Of a stretch of 64,000 bases of DNA, positions 47,171-58,877 are shown one piece after another. The notes under the pieces are model-generated. The model did not search any database. It saw only the letters and a list, made by a program, of their open reading frames with translations, and had not been told where the DNA came from. How positions within the stretch are numbered: position 1 is the first letter of the stretch; each line of letters begins with the position of its first letter. The translations under genes were made by a program, and so were the position numbers. Origin of the DNA: Ignelater luminosus (Eukaryota; Arthropoda; Insecta; Coleoptera; Elateridae). The stretch covers positions 88,423 to 152,422 of the forward strand of contig VTPC01090667.1 in the NCBI GenBank assembly GCA_011009095.1, in the 5' to 3' direction.

Positions 47171-47445
47171 TCCTTATGCCCGTGCAGAAGTAAACTTGTG
47201 CTCGTAGCAGCTCGAACGCAGATGGGATGGGTTCGCAGATAAGTTACCCCAAAATTGACTTCAATAAAGAAGCCTCAGGTTCTGCTTGAAGATGTCACAG
47301 TTTGGTCAATTCAAAACTGTCGCATTCGCTGATGTAATTCCGCACCAACGAACACCCGGTATAGGTAAAGAACGCTATGATAGCAGTGAACACTGTGTGC
47401 TCAAATTTTCTCTCCAGAACTTACCCAAAAGAGAGATTACACTTA
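47171..47445 (+). repeat. Dispersed repeat family C, copy 2
   Basis: Begins CCTTATGCCCGTGCAGAAG, then CAGCTCGAACGCAGATGG, ATGTCACAGTTTGG, TTCGCTGATGTAAT and CCGCACCAACGAACA. It is homologous to 40111-40385. Its position just after an RT relic suggests family C is the post-RT part of that LINE. Confidence 0.6.
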
Positions 47446-48973
47446 CCCAACCTAATGCTCTAGCGTAAACAAAGTCGCACCAAAGAATAAAACTAATATG
47501 CACTACAAAACTTACACAAAATGGTCAGGATCCGTGATCGCTCCGGGCCGTGCTATACGTATATTCAGAATATCACTAACAAAAAAAAAACAAAGGCGGC
47601 TCAATTCACACGCCTGCTCTGCTCCAATGCCTGGGTTACATTATTTTATCTACTATATAGTAAGTCCCCAGATTAAGTTCACAAGATTTTTTGGCATTTC
47701 TTTCCACTCGAAGTATTATTCTCTCGCGAGATTCGAATCTCTCTCTCGCTCAACCTCGACTTGAAGCTTAGACGACGCCTTTAGTTGGATGTAAACGAAA
47801 CATATATGGATGCAAGATGTCCCCTATACCCAGTGGAAAGTTCTTCGCGCGCATTAATCCATTGCAAGCGGACTTCCTCAAACTACCCTTGCCTTTCGAG
47901 TATTGCGTCGCCTAAGCGACAATGAGATTTTATAAGAAATTCACTCCGCAGCAAAGCGATAGGCGGCCCCTCAAAAGAAGCCGCACATGTATTACAATAG
48001 ACACCGCACAGACGGAATTCTAAGAAGCGCATGTGTTAAATATAATTAATAAAATACAGACGGAATTAAAGACAATGTTCCAATAAGCACGTCTGAATTA
48101 ATAAAAAGGTTTCGATTACTAAAAAGATTTGAACAACAGTAACCAAAGGAAAATAACGTTATAACTCTGCTCTCTTTCATCACCTTGCCTTGTTAGAAAC
48201 AAAAACCTCTCATTTCACCTCCGCACAGCATTCCACCTTTGACAAGTTTCTTTTGCAACTCCATAATTTGATTATTTTCTACTATGTTTGCTAATTTCAA
48301 GAGGACAACCTTTACTTGTAACCTTTGACTGTGTCCTAAAGACTGGTTTACAATTTATCTTAAAGTGTGCCATTTTTCACCAGTTCAGTTCGATCACAGA
48401 GATCTTGCATCTTCTTGCTGCAGATATACTACAGTCTAAAGTTACCATCTCAAAAAGTATCATTAAATGGCTAGTTTAATTTAATGATCTTAGACGTTTC
48501 CAGTGTTGACATGGCCATACAGTCTGCATGGCATACTCCTTTTATTAAGCTGACACGGAATCGAGTTTTGAAAAATGCAACTGAACTAGAGATTTAGGAT
48601 TGTGGTTGAATACGCTTCCTTCACCGCAGTTTGGTTCTCACCTTCAGAATTACTGTTTCTGAACAGCTGGAGACTTTTGCTTTAAAACTGAAATTTTTCA
48701 AAAGCACCGCTGCCAGTGCAATGCTCTCGTAGATGGTTTAGGTCTCCACGAACTTTCTGTCTATCTGGACATTAGATCATCAACAACGTGATGTATCACG
48801 CCTTAGTCGCAGCCTCTGTTTTGTTAGTTTTAGAGCCTTGCGCAACAGACAAGTTCTTGCTGTGGAACTTCACTTAAGCCCATACATTGACTCTTAGTTA
48901 TTTGATCCAAACGGCAAAGTTCGTTGATACAGCAGCCAAGAAAAAGAATAGGTATCGGTACAGCAGGCTCTTG
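47446..48973. other. GC-richer stretch, probably decayed element sequence
   Basis: 47500-48000 is unusually CpG-rich for this window (CTCTCGCGAGATTCGAATC at about 47722-47740, TTCGCGCGCATTAATCC). It has no open frame I can name and could be an inserted, unidentified element such as an LTR; no paired LTR was found. 48280-48970 contains short frames of LINE-like composition. Confidence 0.4.
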
Positions 48974-49063
48974 ATGAATTTTCTGTTCGTTCCGGTGGCT
49001 GTCAAAACCGCTGGTCGCTGGAGAAATGCATTGCTAAGTTTTATTAAAGAAGTTGGTCGGTAA
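48974..49063 (+). pseudogene. Non-LTR retrotransposon ORF2 C-terminal fragment
   Basis: The frame MNFLFVPVAVKTAGRWRNAL then SFIKEVGR ends at TAA 49061-49063. The pattern F-V-P-V-A-V-x-T-x-G-x-W followed by F-I-x-E-x-G-R is a recurrent C-terminal motif of a group of metazoan RT-encoding retroelements. Upstream in another frame, FDPNGKVR and YSSQEKE resemble the preceding region (about 48900-48950). It is likely the end of the element whose RT relic lies at 46.55-47.04 kb, about 2 kb upstream, with an insertion in between. Confidence 0.45.
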
Positions 49064-50777
49064 GTCTCTACCAACAATAATTTTTTTTGGTTTATAGAAT
49101 TAGGGTAACACTACAGCTGGTAAACATGGTGTCGCGTTGGTTGGCTAACTACCTGTAAGAAGATAGACGATGTTTTTGTTTCTAAATAATTTGTTTAATT
49201 TGTTATTAATATTTTTAGGAGATAATTATTAAATCTTATCCACCGAAAACATCATCTTTACCTGTATAACTGAAAATTTCCATATTTACTTTAGATCAGC
49301 GTTTCATAATAGCGTGACACACTGATTTTGGTTTTTTTGAATGGAAAATTATGTATGTTGTTATATTTTCTTACTTCTGGATTATTGCTGATAACCACAA
49401 TGTACTAGTAGCACTGTAAAGATCTAAATCTCACTAATCGGCGTTTACAAACTTTTCGAGTTGACTGGGCATTAATACAATACATTTTTGTGTTGTGCTT
49501 AAACAAAAGTCAGTAATTATTATAGTTCAATTTTATTATACAAAGTGATCAAAAAAAAACGTAAAGCGTAATTTCTGTAAATTTATAATAAAATGCTCCA
49601 ACTGAGACTTTAATAATGGTTGATAAAAGATGAATATTAAAAACTTGTATTAACACTAAGAAATGTTGTGTAAATAATGTCGAAACCAAGAGAAAGAAGA
49701 TAACTACATCGGAATGTGAATAGTATTACGTTAAAAATGAAAGGGTAGTACGCTTTTAAAAGTTACTCTGTATACTTAAAGTAAATAATTTAGAAACGAA
49801 GTGATTATTGTTATGTACAACTTCACGTATGTCGTAGAAGAAGTATAAAGGAACTTGAGTAATAACAAGATAAATTGATGTCTATTGATAAAAGTCAAAC
49901 CCGTTGATAAGGAAAAACAATTTCATGTTTTAGTACATTCCAAATTAAATATTTTGCAATTTATTTGATTTGTAATAGGATTCTAAAGTTTTGTTCCCGA
50001 CAGTATTATTTTCATATTAGCCTAAATAATTTAATTGTAATTAAAAGTAAATTTAATTACTTTGCGAATCAAACGATGATGTTAAAGATATACGAAAGTT
50101 CGTTCCTTTAGGACAACCTTCAATTTACATGTTTTCTGATTCAGTTCGACTGAAATACCCAATGTTACCCCTAAGTATATTAATTATGTAGTAACTTAAA
50201 TGAAATTAAACATTTCTAAGTGCAACTCTAAAAAATGCAAAACTAGATTCTGTTGCTAGTTTAAGATGCTAACAGATGTTGATTGGCTTAATTCCAGTAT
50301 ACCTCTTATCAGTTATTTACATAAATTTCATCCTTACGCAATTACAACCCTTCACCTGAGCAAAGGATCTCAAGAATTCCTGTCTAATTAATGTGTAAAT
50401 GAAAAATGCTTTGCCGTACAGTATTTATTTTTGACAAGTGTGGTGTTGTAATAAAAAGAATAATTACACACAAAATAACTTACTGAAACCACTTTACTAA
50501 TTGATCACTCTTAACTGATGTTTCTGGTTTATATAGGTCGTACCAAATGACAGAATAATCTTATCACATTCCATCTTACCTAAGTCATAATGAGATTTGG
50601 ACTATAGGCTTTCTTTCTTAAAACATTTCAGTTAAGTATTATAATTTATAGTCGAGTGTAGGTTTGGTTAATTTGCTCACTCGGTATTGTAAAGGATTTT
50701 AGAAATGGATCCTACAGACGCTCAGTAATAAAATAAGTCCCTACCTAGTGGGTGATGATTTTTCTTGTTGTTTTCAG
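49064..50777. other. AT-rich non-coding stretch
   Basis: No gene seen. A solitary transposon-end-like motif (TTATACAAAGTGATCAAAA) is at 49537. Confidence 0.55.
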
Positions 50778-50880
50778 ACCTATTAGAAGGCGTATGGCTA
50801 TTATTAGAGCAGGAATAGCATGCCAACGCAATTTTTACGACGAGACGTTGCGACTTTTCTTTATCCCCGTCACACCTTAA
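50778..50880 (+). other. Candidate 3' coding exon
   Basis: A pyrimidine-rich tract with TTGTTGTTTTCAG (AG at 50776-50777) is followed by a frame, from 50779, of 33 codons to TAA. It contains PIRRRMAIIRAGIACQRNF and later LRLFFIPVTP. The acceptor is good and local G+C is raised, but the peptide matches nothing I know and no donor or polyadenylation context was confirmed. It could be a terminal exon of the transcript starting at island 3, or chance. Confidence 0.2.
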
Positions 50881-52474
50881 TATGTATCGTACTTTTTTAG
50901 CTACTCATATTATTACCAAACTAGGCCTTAAGTCTTAAGCATAAAAATCCCCAGACATATAAAAAAGTTCTTGAAAGTTAAATAATAATGTAACAGATGT
51001 TTTTGTTGTTTTTGTAGTTAGAATTTTCTGATAATTTGGAACATATTTTTGTTTTCATGGTCTTACCTCATTTTACCAACTGGTTGAACACAATAAATGA
51101 CAACTACCGATTATAATATTATTTGTGTGTCGATATCATTAATTAATTACAACGAACAGCACATTAATTATAACATAACTGTTATAATGAGCAAATTATT
51201 CACTCAGAAATGAGAGCAAAAGCATTGCATTATTATTGTTAAAACGTGTTGAGAGAAAACAAACATTTTACTTTTATCACTGTTTTTCCCTGCTTTACCA
51301 TTTGAACATAAAAGTAATAAAAGAATGCTGCCTTTTTTTGTAAACGCCATATAACCCAGAAAAACTTTTTGTATGCATGATTGTTTTAATTCTTGCAATA
51401 CAATAAAAAGTAAAAACAGAATCTACCAATTTTTTGTTTTGAAAGTGATGATTAATCAGTTACAACTTTTTATACCGTAATATTATTTTATTTTCATTTT
51501 CATCTTGTCCTCATGTCTCAAAATCTGCTCTAATTCTTATCCCATGCAGAAGCGTATTAATTGTTTTAAATTTTTTTAACTTCAAAGTGGCTTAGTCGCC
51601 TTTTTAAAAATCAGTGTGTCTGTCTATACTACGTCAGCCGCGGATTCAAGATTAAAATTCGACCGTTCGTTCGGCGGATTATTATGTATAGATAGCTGTG
51701 TCCAGGTTACACAATCACATCATTTGCATAAAACGGCAAAATATATTTTTGCTTCACATCAGCCGTTTTCTTAAAAAACCATTATTACTTTCTTATAGGC
51801 GGTTCATAAAGTCCTTACAGTGCGGCCATTAGATTTATTGTACCCTAAAAAGGCCATTGGATAACTTTATAGTATATCGTTGAATGACCTAATGTTGATG
51901 TGTAAAAAGATATACCACGGTTAATTACGACACTAACATAAGTAATGTGTTTACAAAAATAAAATATGTATAGCCCTTAATTTTGTAACTTTGTTACGAC
52001 AGTTTTAAAAGCTTTTTGAGCAGTTTAGACTAATGAAACAACCTACGGATTATAGCGTCAACTAATGACACTGTTATATTAATCACTAGAAGGCAGTACC
52101 ATCTTAACCCACAAATAATAAATACAGTGGCCCGATTTCCACAGTCTTTTTTCTTACTAATAAAGCTTCTTTCAAAATTTAAACAAGTATAACTCAATCG
52201 ACCTTAACAAAAAGAAAAAAGACAGACTCGGTTACCCTGGTAGTCAGAGAATATTTAGATTTGGTAAAGAGAATAGAAACTAGCTCAATGCTTTTAATTA
52301 GTGACATAAATAATAATGGTAGTGATAATGATAATAATAACGATAACGATAACGATAACGATAATAATCTCTTTTTATGTCTTCATACATACACTACAAA
52401 TAGAACATTTTAAAATAAATTATATAGACAAGTTGTAATTCCGGCATGGTACCTACTATAGATAAATTATGGTA
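50881..52474. other. AT-rich non-coding stretch with GATAAC minisatellite
   Basis: No gene. A simple array (GATAAC)n sits at 52341-52364 within a longer GATAAT-rich run (52323-52370). Confidence 0.6.
52341..52364. repeat. (GATAAC)n short tandem repeat
   Basis: Four hexamer units, with imperfect GATAAT units on either side. Confidence 0.85.
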
Positions 52475-52766
52475 GAGTATTCCAAAAGATATAGTGCGTT
52501 TGTGACTTAATTGCTACTTAACTTACAGAAGATTTTACAAGTTCGTCACAGCAGGGTGTCATAAATCCGCTTACCTGTGAAGACCTTTTCTAACACTGAC
52601 ACAGGGTCGTATTGAGATAAGTTTTACTTTCATAAATACTTTTAAACTAAAATGTTAGAAAAATAAATTATTTCAATACGGTCCTTGGGTTGATTTTTAT
52701 GAGGGACCCGCTGTGAAATACTTAAGTAGTCAAAGTCATAAACGCACTATATCTTTTGGAATACTC
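52475..52766. mobile_element. 292-bp foldback MITE
   Basis: Ends GAGTATTCCAAAAGATATAG are perfectly inverted for about 27 bp (52475-52501 against 52740-52766). They are flanked by TA at 52473-52474 and 52767-52768. The inverted similarity continues weakly towards the centre (CGTATTGAGATAA against CGTATTGAAATAA), so most of the element can fold back. It has no coding capacity. It fits a Tc1/mariner-type MITE, lying immediately downstream of a minus-strand retroelement. Confidence 0.85.
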
Positions 52767-52829
52767 TAACACAAACATATAACTATTAATACATTTAGAA
52801 GAAGCATTTATTTGTTTTGTTCAGTAACT

Positions 52830-54055
52830 AGCAATTTATCTAAGGCTTTCCTAAAAGAGCTATCACTTGCAGATTAAAGTATATCACGATACAGTGTGAA
52901 AACAATCTTTGGGAAACCAAACATGAACCATCACTACGTCACACATACTGAAATCTTTCTTTTTGTTACCACATAATATAACATTGGACTTATTTGAATT
53001 AAGTTGTATTCGATACCGTTTAGATGTTAAATACAACGCGTATAAGTCATAATATAATTTTGTACAAGAAGCTCTTTTTTGCGGGTTAAATAATATGTAA
53101 ATTTGTGTATCGTCTGCCTAAGGATAATAACTGCAATATTTAAAATATTCAGCAAAAGTAGAAGTGTAAATAACAAATAAGATTGGTCCTAATATAGAGC
53201 CTTGTGAAACACCATTTATGACTTCAACATAGGAGGAAGAGCTTTCTAAGAGAACAACTTACGAAACTTTTTAGCTGAAATAGTTTTTAAGAAATCCTGT
53301 CGCAGAGCTGTCAACGCCAATATAGTGAACGATACTAACAAAATGTGATTTACTGTGCCGAAACTTTTGGAAAGATTTAATTGGACTAACAATGTGAGTT
53401 TATTTTAATCAGTAACAGTTATCATATCACCAATGATATCTAAGAGCGCACTACAGCAACTGTAACCTGCCTTAAAACCAAATTGTTTCTCAACTAGAGT
53501 TGAAAATCTTTGAAGATGAACTTGAATCTGACTTTCAACGGCTTTTTCCAAAACCTTCCAACGTAGAAAATATGCTTATAAGTCTTAAATCTTTTAGAAT
53601 TGAAGGCGCTGCTATTTTGGATGAGAATTCGTAGAAGAAAAAGCATACTAGCTTTCAAGATGAAAGTCTCTATACCATCATAACATATAGCATTTGATTT
53701 GATGAAAGATAGATTTTTGTCACATCTACATATTTCAAATATAGCTTGTAATTTAAAAGATCGATCTACGTTTGCTTTAATACTATTGTTATAGTAGTTA
53801 ACAGTTTCTTCAATTTCATCTGATGTCGCAACAATTGGAATAGAATTTATAAAAAAGTTATTTATAGAATCTGCATCGGCTGTACGGTTAGGAAGACAAC
53901 TATTATTTTTTTATTCTTAGAAATATCTAATTGTTTTAAGGTCCAAAAGACCTTTTTTGCTTGAAATTTATAGATATGACTTCTGTTAGTAGGTTTGTGA
54001 TCACCGTTGCTACCAGAAAAATGAATTTTAATGAAACTTAATGATTTAGTTGTCA
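52830..54055 (-). pseudogene. Jockey-like non-LTR reverse transcriptase, decayed
   Basis: Read on the minus strand from 54055 down. First comes a pre-RT segment (SINNFFINSIP, SDEIEETVNYY), then FIKSNAICYDGIETF (RT entry, normally IKSNA-x-G-x-DGI). KVLEKAVESQIQVHL follows, then VEKQFGFKAGYSCCSALLDI and LNLSKSFGTVNHILL (motif A, with LLDFSKAFDT altered so that the aspartates are lost). GVSQGSILGPILFVIYTS (53172-53213) leads to ADDTQIYI (about 53110), where the tyrosine of YADD has become TAG. Further on is KKDF. The block order is complete from pre-RT to the thumb, but at least four frame breaks and stops exist. It is a truncated, inactive copy. The YADDTQIY and GSILGP style is that of insect Jockey-clade elements. 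Confidence 0.8.
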
Positions 54056-54544
54056 ACTATCATTATTTTATATAACATTAAAATATCTCTAACAATTATA
54101 ATATTGTGTTTGAAGAGCTGTTCCCAAAAATGATGACTGCTAAAAATTCAGAATTGAAAAATGCCTGATAGCTTAACTCTGAAAAATGGCAAAACAAACA
54201 AAGGTATAGCTCTAGCGTTCGAAATTACGTAATTTAATCAAAATACACAAGGTACAAATTAAATTTTTGTTTGAAGAATATGAGTGACGCATTTTGTCTT
54301 TTGTACCGTATACCTTGGCACCTTGGTCTAAGTTTTATAAAACACGATGTATCAGCTAGCCACACCGCCCCACCCCTTTGCCAGTTACCATACGATTGAC
54401 AGTGACGTTCAGTAATAATATAACAAGGCGTATTGAGATTGTTGTAATAAAACTTGCTGTTTGTCGAAGCTTTTGTACAAGACACGCTTTGAACAGGAAG
54501 CTCCGTGGAAATTGGTTTTTGTCTCCGAATCTACGAATCATAGT
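54056..54544. other. Non-coding stretch
   Basis: Raised G+C near 54355-54400 (CACACCGCCCCACCCC). No gene feature confirmed. Confidence 0.5.
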
Positions 54545-54967
54545 ATGAACTTCGCACTTTTTTGTCTTGTATTAATGGGCGGGCAGGGCATATTGTTTAA
54601 ACTGCACAAAGGTTTCCGATTGTCGTTTATTATTTTTTATTGTTTGTTTTCCATTTTTCAAATGGATGACAGAATAGAAATAATACTTGGATTATTGGTT
54701 ATGGTAGCGAAGGAGCTTTCAGACAATTCGAGCACCACTAATCGTCTTTTATTACATATCTCAGGAAGGGCTACGTCTATGGAATTTTACCCAGCTGTTT
54801 TACTCATTCCAGGAGTAATGCTTTGTTTTCTCCACAGTACTCACAGTTGCTGGTTATTAAAATTTTATAGCCACTACGCAGACAATAAGCTTGATAACAT
54901 AGATTTTTGGATATACGTTACCTATGTAGCTTCACCTACAAATGAAACCCATTGGTGGAATTATTGA
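54545..54967 (+). CDS. Unrecognised 140-codon open frame
   Basis: The longest unexplained open frame in the window. It is open from 54461 with a TTG; the first ATG is 54545. The predicted product begins MNFALFCLVLMGGQGILF, is strongly hydrophobic at its N-terminus and again around IIFYCLFSIF and FYPAVLLIPGVMLCF, and ends THWWNY. It could be a small multi-span membrane protein, but I know no homologue, codon use is unremarkable, and no promoter or splice sites are apparent. Chance occurrence in AT-rich DNA remains likely. Confidence 0.2.
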   Translation: MNFALFCLVLMGGQGILFKLHKGFRLSFIIFYCLFSIFQMDDRIEIILGLLVMVAKELSDNSSTTNRLLLHISGRATSMEFYPAVLLIPGVMLCFLHSTHSCWLLKFYSHYADNKLDNIDFWIYVTYVASPTNETHWWNY

Positions 54968-57900
54968 CTTTTTGGGGCGACCGCCCCAAGCATCAGTTTT
55001 TAAGAGAAGCCAATTTTAATAAAATAAAATGCAAAAAGAATTTATGTTGAGGATTAGTTGTAACTAGGGTTTGGTGGAGGTGGAAAGAACTTTTCTAGTA
55101 GTGCTTCTCATGGGTAACAACACTTCTTACTTTTAAACCATTTGTCAATTTTGTAAGGTTATTCCGAAGAATCTTGTTGGCACACACTCTTCACTAATAA
55201 GAACCATTTCAAATTGTCAATGCTCTAGGGTAAGAAAACATTAATTCTGGAATATATAAAATAGGTAAGTATAACAAATTTATGGTACCAACCGTTCCTG
55301 AGATACATGGTATCTGCCAAAAAACAAAAGACGATCGGTAGTGCCTAGGACGTCTAAAGTTCCCACCATCCGTTTCAAACATATAAAATATCTAGCAAGA
55401 AAAATAAAAGACAATGGGGGGTTTACCGGTAATCTTACAGTCCACTGTAAGACGCGAAATATCTCTAAAAAAACAAAAATAATTGCCACAAAGTTTTATG
55501 TTTCAAAGACGTCTCTGTACAAAAGCAATATCTATTACAACATGCGAGATCGACCGCTTGATATGGTGGTAGGAGTAGTGTGGCTAACTGCACAATAGCT
55601 GGTCAGGACAACATCCTACTTTATAGAACTTAGGTCACCAGATATGAGATACAAAAGACAGAATGCATCACCCATATTTTGCAAACAAGACTTTTTGTAC
55701 ACGTGTTTTAAAAGGGCTTTCCAAATACAGAGGAAATTTTAAAAATACTTTATATATTCACTTCAAACAGCCCCATTCCGGCGTTCTCCTAAGATCATCA
55801 TCATCAAGCTTCCATTCTGTGAGCACAACTTTTATTCATTTTGCTTACAGTTACGGTAAAAGAGAGAAACATGTTTTCATAAACAAATAATGAATCAAGT
55901 AGATAAAACAGGGTATATCGCCATATGTTTCACGACACCGAATTGTACTTTCCAAAAGGTATCTGAGAAAACTCGTTGTTCGATTTGCAAATATTAATTA
56001 AATTTTCATTGCTTTCATCATGACATATAGCGAATCTAAAGCCACTCGGTATCAGCAAAAAAACGATTTCCTGAAATGACTGCTGCTACGGCCGTCACAA
56101 TATGCTCGCGTCATTTTTGATTGGTGGTTGAATTAAATTTGAGGTTACAAATCTATTTCTACTACTAACCTTGACAGCTCCGAATACTCAATTTACACTT
56201 TTGACGCTTTTCTCAGAGATATGTCAGCTTGTTTACTCATCGAGCTTGCTTAATTAAAATTCCAAACGCTGAAAGTTCCCGAATGAGCTTATATTAGTCT
56301 GGTGTTGGTCTTCAGCATCCAAAGGGCTAGAATAATTGCAACGAATGACTAAAGTAAAAGACCTCTTTTATAGTCGAAAAGTGATACCGACACGACGTTA
56401 TCAGTATACAGATATAGCTAGCAGCGCTGTATGAAACTTTTGGTGAGATCAGGGGAAGTCGACGCTTTTAATTTGTTCAATATTTTTTTTGCGATGCAAT
56501 TCATCGGTCGACAACACTGTTAGGGCGTTTTAACTATTAAAAATGCAATAAATTCAATAGAAGCACAATACTGATTTACTATACAAAAACTTGACTGGCA
56601 TACAAGCATATTCCTTCGGTAGCTCTAGCTAAGTCAGACAACAAGATTTTGAGTCATCAATCCTATAAACAATAAATTCTCAAATTTTACCATCTTGTTG
56701 TTGACTGACTGTTTCACGAGCAGTAACGTCTTAGACAATCCCACGGACGTTCGCTTAAGCGTTCGTTAAAATCTTTTGTGATTTTCCGATATCAAACAAC
56801 CATCGATTACTATTTTTAAGGAACGCTTCTAAGTGAGGCAAGTGGCAAGCCTTGCACCGATGTAAAGTTGTCTTCCATCACTTAAAAGAAACAGATTACA
56901 CATTTTAGAAAGTCTAAGACTCTTAATTAACTATTGCATTGATAAATACACAGTTGTTTAATTAAGTTTCCTTATTTAAATTAAAAGAAATTATAACTTT
57001 AGAAAGCTTTTAACAATTTTTGCCATGTACTTAAGATATAAATCTTAATTAAAGTACTTTTTTGCTTCGTGTGCAATTTGTAAAAGATTAACTGGAAAAT
57101 GTTTTTTTGCAATTTGCAAAAAGCGAGACTATCTTTTTTTTCATCAAGAATCTATTCCGAATTCTGAATACAAATGACTTCAAATGCTTGCCTCGATAAG
57201 GTGTTCGTGTTGTGCTAACTATCAATGATAATTAAAGTTTAAGAATAAATGCGTTAGAAAATTGATTTTCTTTCAGTAGTGGGCTCATACGATATTCGAA
57301 ATAGAGAAAGGATAATGATAAATAAAAGATTTTAAATCTTCTCCATTTTGCCAAAATGGTATTTGCAGGTATTTATTCAATTTTCAATTTATTAGAACTT
57401 ATACAGATGTTAGTGTTATACAATTAGTTTGAGTTTTGATTCTAAAATTTTCTGATGTTGTAAGTAGCAAAAAATACAATTTTTGCTACATTAGATATAT
57501 ATTTAACAATTATTTCAAGATAGATCATTCTTAGATTATAGTTTAATTTCAGTTTAATTACAATAATGATATCTTGTATTCACTAAGTTATCCCGAAACA
57601 TGTTGCAAGGGAATGTGACATCTTTACATACTTAATATTCACAGTATTAAATTAATAGAATAGATTTAGTCTTTATCGCTAATTGACTTTCTTGTTTAAG
57701 ATGTCGCTCAAGTCATTAATAACATTAATCACGATATTGACTTTTTGTAGTTTATTTCTACTGGTTGCGTACTTAGAAAGTAAGCCAGAAAATGGCCAAT
57801 TACACTGCTGCTTTTGGAACCAGCACATCTTGTTATTTATCTACAATTATTAAACGTAGTCATTCTTCTTGCCTTTAAAGGTTTTTAGAAATTTAACAAG

Positions 57901-58292
57901 TTAACATTGCTATTAAAGTAAGTCAATTTGAACTTCGGAAAGCTTAAGATTGTCACACTAACTATAGAAACGTGAATGTCACTAGCTCATCTCATTTGTT
58001 TACAATGTTCATTAGACTTGGTGTGTTTTTATATTTGACATTAAATTTCTTTAATGATATTTAAACTCATTATCAACCACATGCAGGATCTAATTATGTC
58101 TTTGTTACACAGCATTCTTTTATAAAATAGCAACAACTTAACTCATTTAAGGTTACATGCTTATTTCTAGATAAATAGCTAAAGATTCTTGGTAGTTTAA
58201 TCAATAAAAAATGGGATTTATAATAATTATTATTGCTTTATGCATTTAATAAAAAATATATATGATGATAGGTATAACACTCTAAGGGTGTA
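54968..58292. other. AT-rich non-coding stretch
   Basis: Frames of 60-85 codons (55341-55598, 55663-55890) show no domain. A GGGGCGACCGCCCC hairpin-capable segment lies at 54974-54987. No element ends were matched. CpG-richer patches at 56080-56240 and 56380-56470 are unexplained. Confidence 0.5.
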
Positions 58293-58363
58293 TTTGCGGA
58301 TTTATGTTTACTCTACACGACCTCTTATGGTTTTACCCAACTAGACTCAGCAGCGGACTTGAG
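58293..58363 (+). repeat. 70-bp motif, copy 3
   Basis: ACCTCTTATGGTTTTACCCA (58320) followed by CTCAGCAGCGGACTTGA. It corresponds to the second half of the 32.6- and 34.4-kb copies, with only a weak TTTGCGGA match for the first half. Confidence 0.6.
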
Positions 58364-58698
58364 CATAGGCAAAGTTGCTATACCACAATAAAAAAAAACA
58401 CAGCTAGAAAACAAAATATACTAAAAACAAAAAAAAATAATCAGAAGTCAAAAGCAAGCAATATGGTAGTAATTTCAAAATTGATTAAATAATAATTAAA
58501 TATTGCAAGTAAGTTATGTAAAGCAAAGAGCCTAAGCAAGCAGATACTACAAACTAAAAATATTTCTAACAAGTATTTACAACGAAAAAATGTTTTAAGG
58601 AGGTCACATTAGCCAAAAAGAGATCGCAGGACTACGCATCCTTTGGAAAATTACCTAAAGCTAGAACATAAGAAAAGCACAAACTAAGGAAGAGTGTA

Positions 58699-58724
58699 CG
58701 AGGGCTGTTTGACGGAAGCGTGAC
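58699..58724 (+). repeat. Mariner left TIR
   Basis: 26 bp, one mismatch to the inverted copy at 59968-59993. Confidence 0.9.
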
Positions 58725-58877
58725 TTTCCGCTAGATGGCGCTGATATCGGTAAATCGAAAACATTAGCATATACGTCAGTCTTTTAGAGGCTTAACCTCC
58801 AAATTTCATGTCAATCTGTGAAATAGTATACATTTGACAGTTATAGAAATCAATTAAGTTTGTGCTATTTTGTAAAT

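Noticed and set aside
47715-47745. GAGATTCGAATCTC considered as a tRNA B-box
   Set aside because: It is a simple palindrome without an A-box or cloverleaf around it.
47480-48050. CpG-rich block considered as a solo LTR
   Set aside because: No TG...CA ends with a target duplication and no second copy in the window could be identified.
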